From contig NZ_CP104972.1 in NCBI RefSeq assembly GCF_025452195.1, positions 744,001-808,000 of the forward strand: a stretch of 64,000 bases of DNA, given 5' to 3'. This document shows positions 55,560-64,000 of this stretch, one piece after another (the first letter of the stretch is position 1; each line of letters starts with the position of its first letter). The translations under genes and the position numbers were made by a program. The DNA is from Phyllobacterium zundukense. Its GTDB lineage: Bacteria; Pseudomonadota; Alphaproteobacteria; Rhizobiales; Rhizobiaceae. The notes under the pieces are model-generated. The model saw only the letters and a list, made by a program, of their open reading frames with translations, ran no database searches and was not told the origin of the DNA.

Positions 55560-56189
55560 CTAGAGTTCGATTATGCCCCGCTTTGTGGCAAGTGCGACAG
55601 CATGGGTACGATCTTTGGCGTTCAGTTTTGCGAGTATGTTTTTGACGTAACCCTTCACCGTCTCCTCGGTGATCGCGAGGGCTACACCGACCGCCCTGTT
55701 GGAATTTCCGCCCGCGATGAGCGAAAGAACCGCCGCTTCCCGGTCGGTCAAAGGACTTTCTCCGACATGATGTGACAGGTTTTCCGCGACCTTTGCATCG
55801 ATGTGTTTCTGCCCGCGGAAGACAGCGCGTATGGTGTTCAATAATTCGCGGCGCACGGCGCTTTTCAGAAGATATGCCCTGGCCCCGAGACTGATTGCGC
55901 GGCTGGCCAGATGGTCTCCCTCATAGGTCGTGAGCACAATGATCCGAGCCGACGGTTTTAAGCGCTTGATTGCAGTTATCGCCTCGAATCCGCCCATGGC
56001 CGGCATTTGCAGGTCGAGGAGAACAACGTCCGGCATTAGCGCCTTGTACATTGCGGTCGCTTCCATCCCGTTCGAAGCCTCGCCGACGATCGCCATGTCG
56101 GATTGGCTGGACACAAGCGCGGAAATGCCTTCCCTGATCAGCGGATGATCATCGGCCATGAGCACACGAATGGGATCGCGGACCGTCAT
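55560..56189 (-). CDS. NarL/LuxR-type response regulator
   Basis: This 209-residue protein has an N-terminal receiver (IRVLMADDHPLIREGISALV, phospho-Asp in DVVLLDLQMPAMGG, Thr in IIVLTTYEGDH, Lys in AYLLKSAVRREL) and a C-terminal LuxR helix-turn-helix (LTDREAAVLSLIAGGNSNRA, ITEETVKGYVKNILAKLNAK). It is the partner of the kinase encoded upstream, whose stop overlaps its start as ATGA at 56186-56189. Its targets are unknown. Confidence 0.93.
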   Translation of the reverse strand: MTVRDPIRVLMADDHPLIREGISALVSSQSDMAIVGEASNGMEATAMYKALMPDVVLLDLQMPAMGGFEAITAIKRLKPSARIIVLTTYEGDHLASRAISLGARAYLLKSAVRRELLNTIRAVFRGQKHIDAKVAENLSHHVGESPLTDREAAVLSLIAGGNSNRAVGVALAITEETVKGYVKNILAKLNAKDRTHAVALATKRGIIEL

Positions 56190-59100
56190 TGCTTTGGCTC
56201 CCCAGCCCACGCACGGGAAGGGCCCGTTTGCAAGCCGACGGACAATTCGACGGTCGTGCCTAACCCGGACGGGTCGTTGATAATCAAGTCTGCACCGATT
56301 TTCTCCGCTCTTTCGCGCATACCCCTGATCCCCCAGCATTTTCCACGGCTGGAGACGGTCCCATTCCCGGCTCCCATTCCCACGCCGTCGTCGCGGACGC
56401 GCACGCGCAGGTCCGTCTCCGAAAACGCGAAAACGCATTCTATCGTTGACGCTCCGGAGTGCTTGAAAGCGTTCCGCAAAGCTTCACATACGATACGGAT
56501 GATCTCGTGACTGGTGGTGGAATCGAAATTCAAAGGCCTCCCGGATGTCGTGACGCTGAATTCGGTGACGGCTGCCGACGCGTCTTTTGCAAGCTCGTCG
56601 CCGACGCGTTTCACCTCGTCGATGATGTCAAAATCACCCTGCGTCGAGATCTCGCAGCGCCTGGACGGCATTCCGGCCCTCGATGATGGCCTCGTCGCTC
56701 TTGTTCAGAACGAGGTCTAGCATTCTGCCCGCCTCCCCCGGACGACCTGGGAGCATGTGACGGGCCGCCTGTATCCGAAAAATCAATCCTTGGAAGCTTT
56801 GCAACAAAGTATCGTGCAGCTCCCGCGCCAATCTGTTTCTTTCGTTAATCCGCTCTTCGAGCCGGATCCTGTATTGGGTGGAAACTTTCGCTAGCCGATA
56901 GCGATAAAGTGCGGCCAGGCCGGCGCACACGGCAATGAGTGCGGCCAGCCTGAACCACCATGTCGACCACCATGGGGGCAGCACCACGATGTGAAGCTTG
57001 GTGCCGGGTGCAATCCATTCTCCCATGCCGGTTGAAGCTTGAATCATCAGGGTAAAGGTCCCCGACGGGAGAGCGGCATAGCTTATTGTGCGTTCGTTGT
57101 CCCCTGCACTGTGCCACTGCCCGTCCAATCCGGAAAGCATGTAACGGAACTTCATGGTGTCGGGACTTTTGTAGCTCAATGCGGAGAAGGACACCGCAAG
57201 TTGATTCCGGTTGTAGGGCAGCGTCACGGCGTTCGGCAATGCGGCCGCGGCATCTACGGACTGGGTATTTCCCTCAAGGTCGGATAGCGTGAGTCCGGTG
57301 AGCACCACGGGCGGCACGTAGGCTGTGTCGTGATCGGCAATGGTGTGTTTGCCTGCGGCAGCGCCGGCAAAGCCGCCGAAATAGAAGCGGTCGTGTTGGC
57401 CCTTGCTGCAGGCGTTCCACCCGGTGAGGTCGTCTCCCGGCAATCCGTCAGCAGTGCTGAAATTTTCAAAGTGCAGTGCCGGCACATCCATCCGCGAGAC
57501 GCCTTTGTTGGTGCTCATCCACAGATGTCCGTCGTCGTCTTCGAGCAGGCAACTCACAACGTCGCCTGCCAGTCCGTCCTTGGAAAAGAAGTGGTCAAAC
57601 GTACCATGCACCACGTCGAAGCGGTTGAGGCCGTTTTGCGTGCCGACCCACAGCACCCCCTTGCCGCCCGTATGAATGGTGTTCACGGTGTTGTTGCTGA
57701 GGCTGGCAGGATTGTCGGGGTCGTGCTTGTACACCTTGAAGGTAGCCTCACCCGGGTCGAACTGCACCAGTCCGGCCGTCGTGCCCAGCCAGAGCATTCC
57801 TCGCTCGTCCTTGATGACCGAAAAGTAGGTCTCCGCGTGGGCCGCAGGATTCCTTTTGAAGGTGGTGAATTTGCCGGTGCCTGGTGAAAACCTGTTGACG
57901 CCGTTCCAGGTGGTGATCCACAGCTCTCCTGATGTGTCGGCGAGGACGCGGGTGACAACGTCACTGCTGATGCTTCGCGGGTTCTCGGCATCGTGACGAT
58001 AGGAGCTGAATGCTTTCGTTTTCTGGTCAAAGGCATAAAGCCCGCCACCGAGAGTGCCTATCCAAAGGGTTCCTGACGGGTCATCGGTGATCGACAGAAC
58101 CTCGATCGATGTCCCCGGCCCCGCCGGAGCGAAAGGCTCCATTGTCCTGGCAACCCTATCGATCCTGTTGAGGGCACCGCCTGCACCGATCCAGATTGCA
58201 CCGTATCGATCTTCAAAGATGGCATTGACAAGCGATTCGCCGAGCTTGTCCGGATGTCTCGGGTATGGCCACAATTTCTGGAACGGCGGCGCATTCTTGG
58301 GGAAAACGTTCGGTGGGCTTGCGTGAAGGCCTGTCCAGATGTTGCCTTCGGCGTCCTCGTACAAGGCGATCACCCTGTTTTCCGCAAGGCTCTGCACATC
58401 GTTGGGATCGTTCGTGTACCGGATGAAACGGAATTTTTCCCGGTCGAACCGCAACAAACCCGCGCCCATAGTCGCCAGCCAGATATCGCCGTTGCTCGCT
58501 TCCAGCAAATCATAGACACCCGTCAGGCTATCGTCGGCAACGCCCTCGAACGAATATCTGACAAGCTTGTTTGTTTTCCGGTCATAGATACCCAGTCCGT
58601 TGCCCGATCCGTAGATAATCCAGAAGGTGCCCTGCGCATCCTCGTGGAATTTGAATTCCCTGACCTCCTCACGAAGGGGTATTCTCACCGAGACTTTGCC
58701 GCTGGCTCTGTCGAACGCTTCCAACCCGGCGTTGCTCGCCACCCAGAACACGCCCCTACTGTCGGTTCCGGTCGACTTGATGTCGTCACTGGAGAGGCTG
58801 GCCGCATCCTTTGCATCGTGTCCGAACCTGACACTTTTCCCTGTAGCGGGATCAAGACGAAACAGCCCCTGGCTGGTCGAGAGCCACAGGTTGCCTTCGG
58901 AGTCTTCGCTGATGTGGATGACCGTCGGGTTCGCGGGATCGAGCGAATAGTGCCTGAAAGTTCCTGTCGTCTTGTCGAACGCGTCGAGGAATTGATCACT
59001 GCCTACCCAGATGGTTCCGTTGCGGTCCTTGAAGAGGGAATATATAAAGATGCCGCTCAGGCTCTCGGGGTTGCCCAGTTCATGTTTGAATACCTGAAAC

Positions 59101-59516
59101 CGCTGACCGTCGTAGCGATTGACGCCGTGTTGCGTGCCGAACCAAAGATAACCATCATCGTCTTGAACAATCTGCGACACGCGGGTTTGGGAAAGTCCCT
59201 GCGATAGTGATATCCTCCGGAAGCGGATGTCGTCGCGTTCCTCGATTTTCATCTTGATGATGTCTGGTGCCACTTCTGCTACCGACACATTTTGGTTCGC
59301 ACCTGCAGCACACGACACCAGAATTGCCGCAATCGCAGGTGCTGTATGAAGGAAATTCCGCACCAGTGTCGATAAAACGGCAATCGAACAAAAAGCCGGA
59401 CGTTTGTTCGGCGGTGTTGTGGGAGGCGGAGCAAAACTTCGGTCGTGGCCGTCCCGAACGGAGGAGCTCCCGTCACTCACGTCTGGTCGGATCCCAATCC
59501 ATCCACCATTTCGCAC
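56186..59516 (-). pseudogene. Propeller-type sensor histidine kinase, frameshifted before HATPase
   Basis: After a hydrophobic N-terminus (NFLHTAPAIAAILVSCAAGA) come about twelve two-component propeller repeats such as DDDGYLWFGTQHGVNRYDG and KDRNGTIWVGSDQFLDAFD. A Y_Y_Y domain, one membrane helix (FRLAALIAVCAGLAALYRYR) and HisKA_3 with the phospho-His in ARELHDTLLQSFQGL follow. The HATPase domain (ALRNAFKHSGAS, GVGMGAG, WGIRGMRERAEKIGADL) lies in another frame. The break is at GAGATCTC, 56646-56653. Removing one base restores LRDSTQGDFD and 1109 residues. The start is uncertain: GTG at 59516, or GTG at 59363, which would begin at the signal sequence. The lesion may be a sequencing error. Confidence 0.85.
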
Positions 59517-59797
59517 AGATTTTGAATCTGGGCCAGCAGGCGTGCGGAAGTGCGTTGCGCGGCTTCCAGATTGGGCTGGCTAGATTTGAGCCACTGGACG
59601 TTGGCTTGCGCGCCGATGACAATGGCTCTGAGCAGCAGATTTATGCTGTGAACCTCGTTCGCCGAGGCCGCCGCATGTTCAGGCAGCATGCCGCTGTGGC
59701 CGCTGACGTTCAGGTTCGAAGGCATCGCCCCATGGGTGGAGCGCACGTCTGAGACCGGATGGCCGGTCCCGAATTTTCTGTCTCGATCTGCATCCAT
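59477..59797 (-). CDS. DHp-only histidine kinase fragment, copy A
   Basis: This 106-residue ORF starts MDADRDRKFGTGHPVSDVRS and ends with SANEVHSINLLLRAIVIGAQ, ANVQWLKSSQPNLEAAQRTS, ARLLAQIQNLCEMVD. The second half resembles the phospho-His helices of HWE-free PAS kinases, usually written as a sequence like HEVNQPLAAIVANAEACLRWL, but the phospho-His is absent here: NEVHSINLL has H after V. No ATPase domain follows. A diverged second copy is at 61229. It may be a leftover or a small phosphotransfer-like regulator. Confidence 0.45.
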   Translation of the reverse strand: MDADRDRKFGTGHPVSDVRSTHGAMPSNLNVSGHSGMLPEHAAASANEVHSINLLLRAIVIGAQANVQWLKSSQPNLEAAQRTSARLLAQIQNLCEMVDGLGSDQT

Positions 59798-59873
59798 TTC
59801 AAACACCCCATGACGGTGAAATACATATGTTTCCACGTATACATTTTCCGTCGGACCGCGCGCTTTCCTCTGC

Positions 59874-60282
59874 TCACCGCACCCATGTCCGCTGTCCGCA
59901 TACAACCGCCATTTTAGCTGCTCCGGTCTGGTAGAACACCCTCGAAAGAGGGGTGACCGCGGCTTTCGAATGCGTCAGTGCCAGTCGCATGAAGTCGATC
60001 AGACGATTGATCTCCACGGGCTTGGCGAGAAAGGCAACAGCGCCACCAGCCATCGCCGCCAGCCGCGTCTTGTTGTCGACATAAGACGTCATAAAAATCA
60101 TAGGAGGTTTCAGCGGGTCGGCATTGAGCTTGAACTGAAGCTCGATGTTTGCAGTAGGCGAGAAACTCTTCGGCGGACGCAAGCAACACCGAACCGTATC
60201 CGCATGCGTGTATCAGATCATCCAACGCTGCGCGGATCGCCTCGTCGTCATCCACTACCGCTATCGTTCTGGTCTTTGGCAC
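59874..60282 (-). pseudogene. Receiver-domain protein lacking its phospho-Asp region, copy A
   Basis: From GTG at 60282, TRTIAVVDDDEAIRAALDDL and IHACGYGSVLLASAEEFLAY form the start of a FixJ-like receiver with the two acidic residues. In a second frame it continues IELQFKLNADPLKPPMIFMT with SYVDNKTRLAAMAGGAVAFL and AKPVEINRLIDF. The stretch that should carry the phospho-Asp (D-V-x-L/M-P-G-M) is missing at the junction. It is therefore inactive as read. A related copy lies at 61680. Confidence 0.65.
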
Positions 60283-60444
60283 CAATTTCCAGCCTCGATC
60301 ACAGCGTCTGGAGCTGACTTCCCGACCGGGCGACCCGGCCGCAGCACCGAATCTAAACCGATACCCGTTATCGCGCAATGCACCGACGTAGTCTTGGTTC
60401 CATTGGAAGTGTCAACAGCTTCGCGCGTGTCGGACGGCTAGGTC

Positions 60445-61182
60445 TCAATGCTGATGGACCGGACGGTCGCTGACGGCAATGTCGCCATGTGATCCGTACA
60501 CGGAGATTTCCTGGATCACGCCCAACAGCGTTACAGGCGACACAGGCTTGGTCAGCAACTCGAAAGTGCCAGCGTTTATCACCATCGCAGTCACAAAAAT
60601 GTCGCCGAGCCCGCTGACGAGGACTACTGGCAAGCAACCCGAGAGCCGGACGTTCCGGAGGAGGCGCGTCAACGAATAACCTGCAAACGCTTCCTCAAGC
60701 GAGTTTACCGAAGCAAAGGACTCGGCTCGTATGCCTGCGGATTCTAGCAGGTCCTCGATAGCTTCCCGTATGAGAATGTCGTCCCCAATCAAAACAATCG
60801 TCGGTCTGTCGGCCTCAATGCCAGATTCGGCCGGAGCCGTGGATGTATCGGTTGCTTGCGCCGAAATTTTAAAGTCCGACACCGCCTCGACACTCAGCAT
60901 GTATCCGCGACCGTTGATGGTCTTGATTGCGTCCCCGTCGTCTCCAAGGGCCTTGCGGAGTCCTGAAATTTGACAACGCAGGTTGCAGTCGCCGACAAAG
61001 GTTGTCGGCCATACCTGACTGATGATTTCCTCCTTGGTAAGGACTTGACCGCGCTTCCTGACAAGAGCCGTCAACAAGTCGAATGCCCGGCCGCCGATAA
61101 AAACTGGCAAATCCTCGCAAAACAATTGCCTTGCTCCGGGGACCAAGCGGAAGCGGCCAAATCTTAAAACGTCGCCTTCCAT
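60445..61182 (-). CDS. Winged-helix protein with C-terminal pseudo-receiver
   Basis: This 245-residue protein has an OmpR-type winged helix first (FGRFRLVPGARQLFCEDLPV, FDLLTALVRKRGQVLTKEEI, DCNLRCQISGLRKALGDDGD, IKTINGRGYML) and a receiver-like domain second (IVLIGDDILIREAIEDLLES, LPVVLVSGLGDIFVTAMVIN, TFELLTKPV). This is the reverse of the usual order. The position of the phospho-Asp reads LLRNVRLSG, so Asp is replaced by Asn, and a few residues seem to be missing after it. Phosphorylation is therefore unlikely. GGAGGTGG precedes the ATG at 61182. It lies between the two decayed receiver/DHp modules. Confidence 0.8.
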   Translation of the reverse strand: MEGDVLRFGRFRLVPGARQLFCEDLPVFIGGRAFDLLTALVRKRGQVLTKEEIISQVWPTTFVGDCNLRCQISGLRKALGDDGDAIKTINGRGYMLSVEAVSDFKISAQATDTSTAPAESGIEADRPTIVLIGDDILIREAIEDLLESAGIRAESFASVNSLEEAFAGYSLTRLLRNVRLSGCLPVVLVSGLGDIFVTAMVINAGTFELLTKPVSPVTLLGVIQEISVYGSHGDIAVSDRPVHQH

Positions 61183-61228
61183 GCCATTGTCCACCTCCAC
61201 AACTCCTCTGCTCGTTCGTCACATTGGA

Positions 61229-61612
61229 TCAAGTAACCTTTGTGGCGGCCCGATGATAAGCTGCGGGGACATGGATGCAATCGTACCAATGGCCGCCGGT
61301 GACATCCTTGGTTGAGCAATCGCTATGCTTTGGTCGAGTTTCCGCTGGCTGTTTTGCGATTGTCATTGCATGCAATGTTTGGGCTACTCGTGGACGTCTG
61401 CAGCAAAAGTGGGGATATCGAACCGAAACTTGCGCTCCGACGACGATCGCACCGAGCAGCAGATTTTTGTTGTGCACCTCATTCGCCGAGGCCGGAGGTG
61501 ACTCGGTGACCGGCATGCGCTCTTGACCGTCAGCGGTCAGGTCCGAGGGCATCGCCCATGGGGCGGAAAGAGTACGGTCGATCTCGATAATGCTATCTCT
61601 GTCTACATCCAT
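61229..61612 (-). pseudogene. DHp fragment, copy B
   Basis: MDVDRDSIIEIDRTLSAPWA, then SANEVHNKNLLLGAIVVGAQ matches copy A at 59477 (FHRH-VF-MD-DRD, ANEVH-NLLL-AIV-GAQ). After VSVRYPHF the frame departs from copy A, so the second helix is lost. It is a degraded duplicate. Confidence 0.55.
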
Positions 61613-61679
61613 TTGAAACACCCAATGACGGTGAAAGACAAAATATCGGTCGGAGCGGTACTCAAATGCACACATCGAA

Positions 61680-62066
61680 AAGGCGTTTCGCCGTCCAACC
61701 CGCAACGGCCATTCTAGCTGCTCCGGTCCAGTAGCACACCCTCGAAAGAGGGGTGACTGAGTCTAGATTTGCTCCAGTGCCATCCGCACAAGGTCGGTCA
61801 GACGGTGGATTTCCATGGGGTTTCGCAAGAAAGGCAAAAGCGCCGCCCGCCATTGCCGCCGACCGCGTCTTGTCGTCGACGTAGGAAGTCATCAAGATCA
61901 TCGGCGGTTTGGCGGCAAGGAAGGTTTCCGTGGCGCTCCACAAGCCTGTCGCCGCCGCACTGAGGTGATTGCCCAGTTGGTTGGTGGCTTCGCCGATGAC
62001 ATAAGCAATCCCCGCCAGGGCGACGACCACCGTGGAGAATAAGAAAACCGACGACCAACAATTCAA
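61680..62066 (-). pseudogene. Chimeric receiver fragment, copy B
   Basis: The C-terminal receiver piece KPPMILMTSYVDDKTRSAAM with AGGAFAFLAKP and TPLSRVCYWTGAARMAV matches copy A. It is preceded by an unrelated membrane segment (VFLFSTVVVALAGIAYVIGE, ATNQLGNHL) that looks like part of a sensor. The frame also slips after AKP. A deletion has joined two different genes. Confidence 0.55.
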
Positions 62067-62365
62067 ACGTAAGATTTTGGATTAACTCAGGACGAAACTT
62101 TTGCAGCCGGATTCGTCAAAATGCCCAGCTGCCGCAACTAAGTAGGTAGTTGCGTCGTTTCAGCCAAGCATGGAAGCTGATCGATTCACATGGATAAACG
62201 TTCCTTGAAAATGCTGAGTGCGGCATTCTATGGATGTTGTTCCAGACGAGCCATTATGCGATTGTCGAAGCACGGAACGGCGGCAGACCCGGCACAAACG
62301 ATGCATAGGACGCGATCTTCTCTAACGCACATTCGGAATGAATAACCAACGCTCAAGTGCCGTGG
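62067..62365. other. Intergenic stretch, nothing recognised
   Basis: About 300 bp with no supportable gene. A string near 62251-62275 (TTATGCGATTGTCGAAGCAC) loosely resembles 24594-24615. Confidence 0.45.
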
Positions 62366-63034
62366 CTACAACTTTCCCTGCACATCGGACTGCGGCCAAC
62401 GCTGCAGCGCGACGCGGCCAGTTTCCGTCAAGGCGTAGACGCCCCTGTCCAGGCGCTCAAACCAGCCATAAACATTCGAAAGCAATATCTTGCCCGCGTC
62501 CGGTACGTCGGTTCTAACATCGCGCACGCGCAGCGGTCCTGCCGTCAGCGTTGCCGCACAGGCAAGCGCCTGCTGCCGATATGCCGTCATGATCGGCGTG
62601 CGGGTACTACCACCAAGCGCCGGATCCCCGCGCCGTTTCTGGTGTTCGCGCATAAGCCTCGAACGCCGCTTTGGATCGGTCCGCGGCATTGGTGATACGG
62701 AAGCAACGATGACGCTGACCTCGCCGGCATCGGAAATGCCCAGCATGCCAACGCCAAGCCTGCGACAGAGGTTGCGGTAGCGTTTGTCGGCTTCACGACC
62801 TCTGCCCTTGGACGATATCCGGGCAGCGATCCAGATCTCGTTTGAAATGGTCGCCCGGTCGACCGCCTGCAAAATGAGTTCCAGATTGAAACTCAATTTT
62901 AGTTCGGCGACCACGACAACAGGCGGATCGTCACTACTGAGGCCGACAAGATCGCAGCCGCCAACCTCGCCCTTGACGACGTAACCTGCCTTTTCGAGAA
63001 AGCTTTTTACCGGCAGATAGAGCGAAGTTTCCAT
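62366..63034 (-). CDS. DUF2161 family protein, PD-(D/E)XK nuclease-like
   Basis: This 222-residue protein matches DUF2161, sometimes described as a putative phosphodiesterase. Early residues METSLYLPVKSFLEKAGYVV, KGEVGGCDLVGL and VVVVAELKLSFNLEL resemble the D...E-x-K core of PD-(D/E)XK nucleases. A middle segment RYRNLCRRLGVGMLGISDAG and the C-terminal wHTH-like ILLSNVYGWFERLDRGVYAL with TETGRVAL follow. The biochemical role is unproven. The frame is intact. Confidence 0.82.
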   Translation of the reverse strand: METSLYLPVKSFLEKAGYVVKGEVGGCDLVGLSSDDPPVVVVAELKLSFNLELILQAVDRATISNEIWIAARISSKGRGREADKRYRNLCRRLGVGMLGISDAGEVSVIVASVSPMPRTDPKRRSRLMREHQKRRGDPALGGSTRTPIMTAYRQQALACAATLTAGPLRVRDVRTDVPDAGKILLSNVYGWFERLDRGVYALTETGRVALQRWPQSDVQGKL

Positions 63035-63443
63035 GTATACAGATCAAATCGGAGAATCGTTTGACAAAAAACTACACCGATATGGCAGCCAGGGACACCG
63101 CATTTGCCTCGCATTGAGGAGTATCTCACCCACGACACCACCGAAATCTTTCGATCCTAACTCGCGATTCGGCCTGTTCAATTGCAAACCTGCCAGAAAT
63201 CTTTGTTTGAAAATGCCGATAATAGGCAAATTTCGAGCACTTCGATTGTTGCTTGGATGTCTACAATCCATGTCGAAGGGAGCGAAACAAATGACGGCTG
63301 CTTTGCGCCCCGATGTCGGCCGTTCAGCATAAAAGGCCCGTCGCCCGAAAGCTGACACAGATGCTGACCACACTGGGTGGTGAAGGTGGACTCTAGAGAC
63401 GTTCCGATTGGCGATCGCCAGCGACCTGCTCAACCTGGACCCG
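63035..63443. other. Intergenic stretch, nothing recognised
   Basis: About 400 bp without a supportable gene between two minus-strand genes. Confidence 0.5.
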
Positions 63444-63956
63444 TCATGCCGGCGTCGGCGCGATTCCACGCAATCTCGTCAACCCTATCGCGGCGAACAC
63501 GAGAGCGGCGCCAGAGGCGACGGTGCGAACCTGGTTCCAGAACTGCCATCGCCCCGAATAGCCCTCCCAGATCTCGCGCGCGGTCTCTAGGTCAGTGGGC
63601 ACGTTCACGGCCGCCAGCGCTTCGTTCATGGGCACGTTCACGGCCATTGTGAGGAACAGGCCGAACGCGAAATAGACGACCGCCGCTGCCAGGAACCAAG
63701 CGGCAGCCGATGTTTGCACGGCCCTGCGGAGGACCAGCGCCGTGATCGTGAGAACCACCGGTGTGAGGAAAAACGCGGGAAAGAAAACAGCGTTACGCAC
63801 CGACCCGTTCATCGCCTGCATGGCTGCAATTGCGACGCGGGGGTCCGCTTGGTCCAAGCCCCACATGGTGGAGCAGATCCAAGCATAGAAGAACCCAAAT
63901 ATCGCCCCGCAAAACACGATGGAAGTGATCGGCAGCACCAAGAACATGGCGGGCAT
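63444..63956 (-). CDS. DUF1772 membrane protein
   Basis: This 170-residue protein has four membrane segments and belongs to DUF1772 (anthrone oxygenase-like). It contains ICSTMWGLDQADPRVAIAAM, QAMNGSVRNAVFFPAFFLTP, LTMAVNVPMNEALAAV and GYSGRWQFWNQVRTVASGAA, typical of the family. The ATG at 63956 follows GAGGGAGG. The function in bacteria is unclear. A 16 bp palindrome lies just upstream. Confidence 0.88.
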   Translation of the reverse strand: MPAMFLVLPITSIVFCGAIFGFFYAWICSTMWGLDQADPRVAIAAMQAMNGSVRNAVFFPAFFLTPVVLTITALVLRRAVQTSAAAWFLAAAVVYFAFGLFLTMAVNVPMNEALAAVNVPTDLETAREIWEGYSGRWQFWNQVRTVASGAALVFAAIGLTRLRGIAPTPA

Positions 63957-63973
63957 GGCAGCCTCCCTCAAAC

Positions 63974-63989
63974 CGTACGCATGTGTACG
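63974..63989. promoter_or_regulatory. Palindromic operator upstream of the DUF1772 gene
   Basis: CGTAC at 63974-63978 and GTACG at 63985-63989 flank GCATGT, forming a 16 bp palindrome 18 bp before the start codon. Such dyads are usual for TetR-family operators. A divergent regulator may lie beyond the end of the window. Confidence 0.6.
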
Positions 63990-64000
63990 TCTTTACATAT

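Noticed and set aside
58254..59207. A 317-codon plus-strand frame opposite the propeller kinase
   Set aside because: Antisense shadow; the repeated WxGT and GLxxFD motifs are on the minus strand.
59935..59960. CACCCTC-GAAA-GAGGGGTG hairpin, repeated near 61737
   Set aside because: It lies inside the shared TPLSR coding tail of both receiver copies, so its repetition follows from the gene duplication and it has no T run.
24594..62275. Loose similarity of strings around TATGCGA-TCGAAGCAC at 24.6 and 62.25 kb
   Set aside because: The match is only about 20 bases with several differences, too weak to call a repeat family without a search.
1..64000. CRISPR arrays, tRNA and rRNA genes
   Set aside because: I saw no regularly spaced repeats with unique spacers, no clover-leaf sequences with a T-loop GTTCGAATC, and no rRNA signatures.

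Overview
The window looks like an accessory region from a member of the Rhizobiales (Hyphomicrobiales), probably in or near the Brucellaceae/Ochrobactrum or Phyllobacteriaceae. This is inferred from the gene families: a malonate matR-matA-matB-matC cluster, a proline-betaine/N-methylproline demethylase with a ProXWV importer, a UDP-xylose synthase, GalE and UDP-glucose dehydrogenase operon with DUF995 proteins, and several toxin-antitoxin pairs. No rRNA, tRNA, CRISPR array or housekeeping operon was seen. Gene density is low, and many genes are broken, truncated or mobile, as expected of a secondary replicon or genomic island.

Layout. 1-19 kb is a mosaic: hipBA with four phased operators (hipA frameshifted), an IS1182-family element, a serine beta-lactamase-like hydrolase, a small ADP-ribosyltransferase-like protein with a partner ORF, GNAT, a RibD/DHFR-like reductase, ParDE, a class III cyclase, MmcQ/YjbR, decayed psiF-like, sulP and pcm genes, a protein with two HARP-like motifs, a cupin, an SDR, and an IS/terminase remnant. 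19-24.4 kb is the malonate cluster. 25-27 kb holds an AraC regulator. 27.6-35 kb is a compact polysaccharide operon (UXS, GalE, a cellulose-synthase-like GT2, Ugd, DUF995, GH26-like, DUF995) that ends in a strong terminator. 35-40 kb holds a diguanylate cyclase, a carotenoid oxygenase, an IS481-family element and a Phd/PIN pair. 41-48 kb is a betaine catabolism and uptake cluster: DMSP-lyase-like cupin, N-methylproline-demethylase-like flavoenzyme, TetR, a proC fragment and proXWV. 49.6-53.3 kb is a three-gene TackOD1 / GT2 / membrane-fusion operon, the best candidate for an under-described exopolysaccharide synthase. 54-62 kb is a signalling region: a propeller histidine kinase with a LuxR regulator, plus a duplicated and decayed receiver/DHp module flanking an inverted-order wHTH-receiver protein. 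The window ends with DUF2161 and DUF1772 genes.

How the genes fit together. Ugd makes UDP-glucuronate, UXS makes UDP-xylose, and GalE makes UDP-galactose, next to an inner-membrane GT2. A second GT2 at 51 kb is coupled to a membrane-fusion protein and a putative sensory TackOD1 subunit. The betaine cluster pairs uptake with N-demethylation. Malonate is imported by MatC, activated by MatB and decarboxylated by MatA under MatR.

Caution on sequence quality. At least seven otherwise well-conserved genes carry single-base frameshifts. Several look like homopolymer contractions. The three insertion-type shifts (proX, proW, kinase) all sit on GATCTC or its complement, where removing one base gives GATTC. 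Some pseudogene calls may therefore be sequencing errors.
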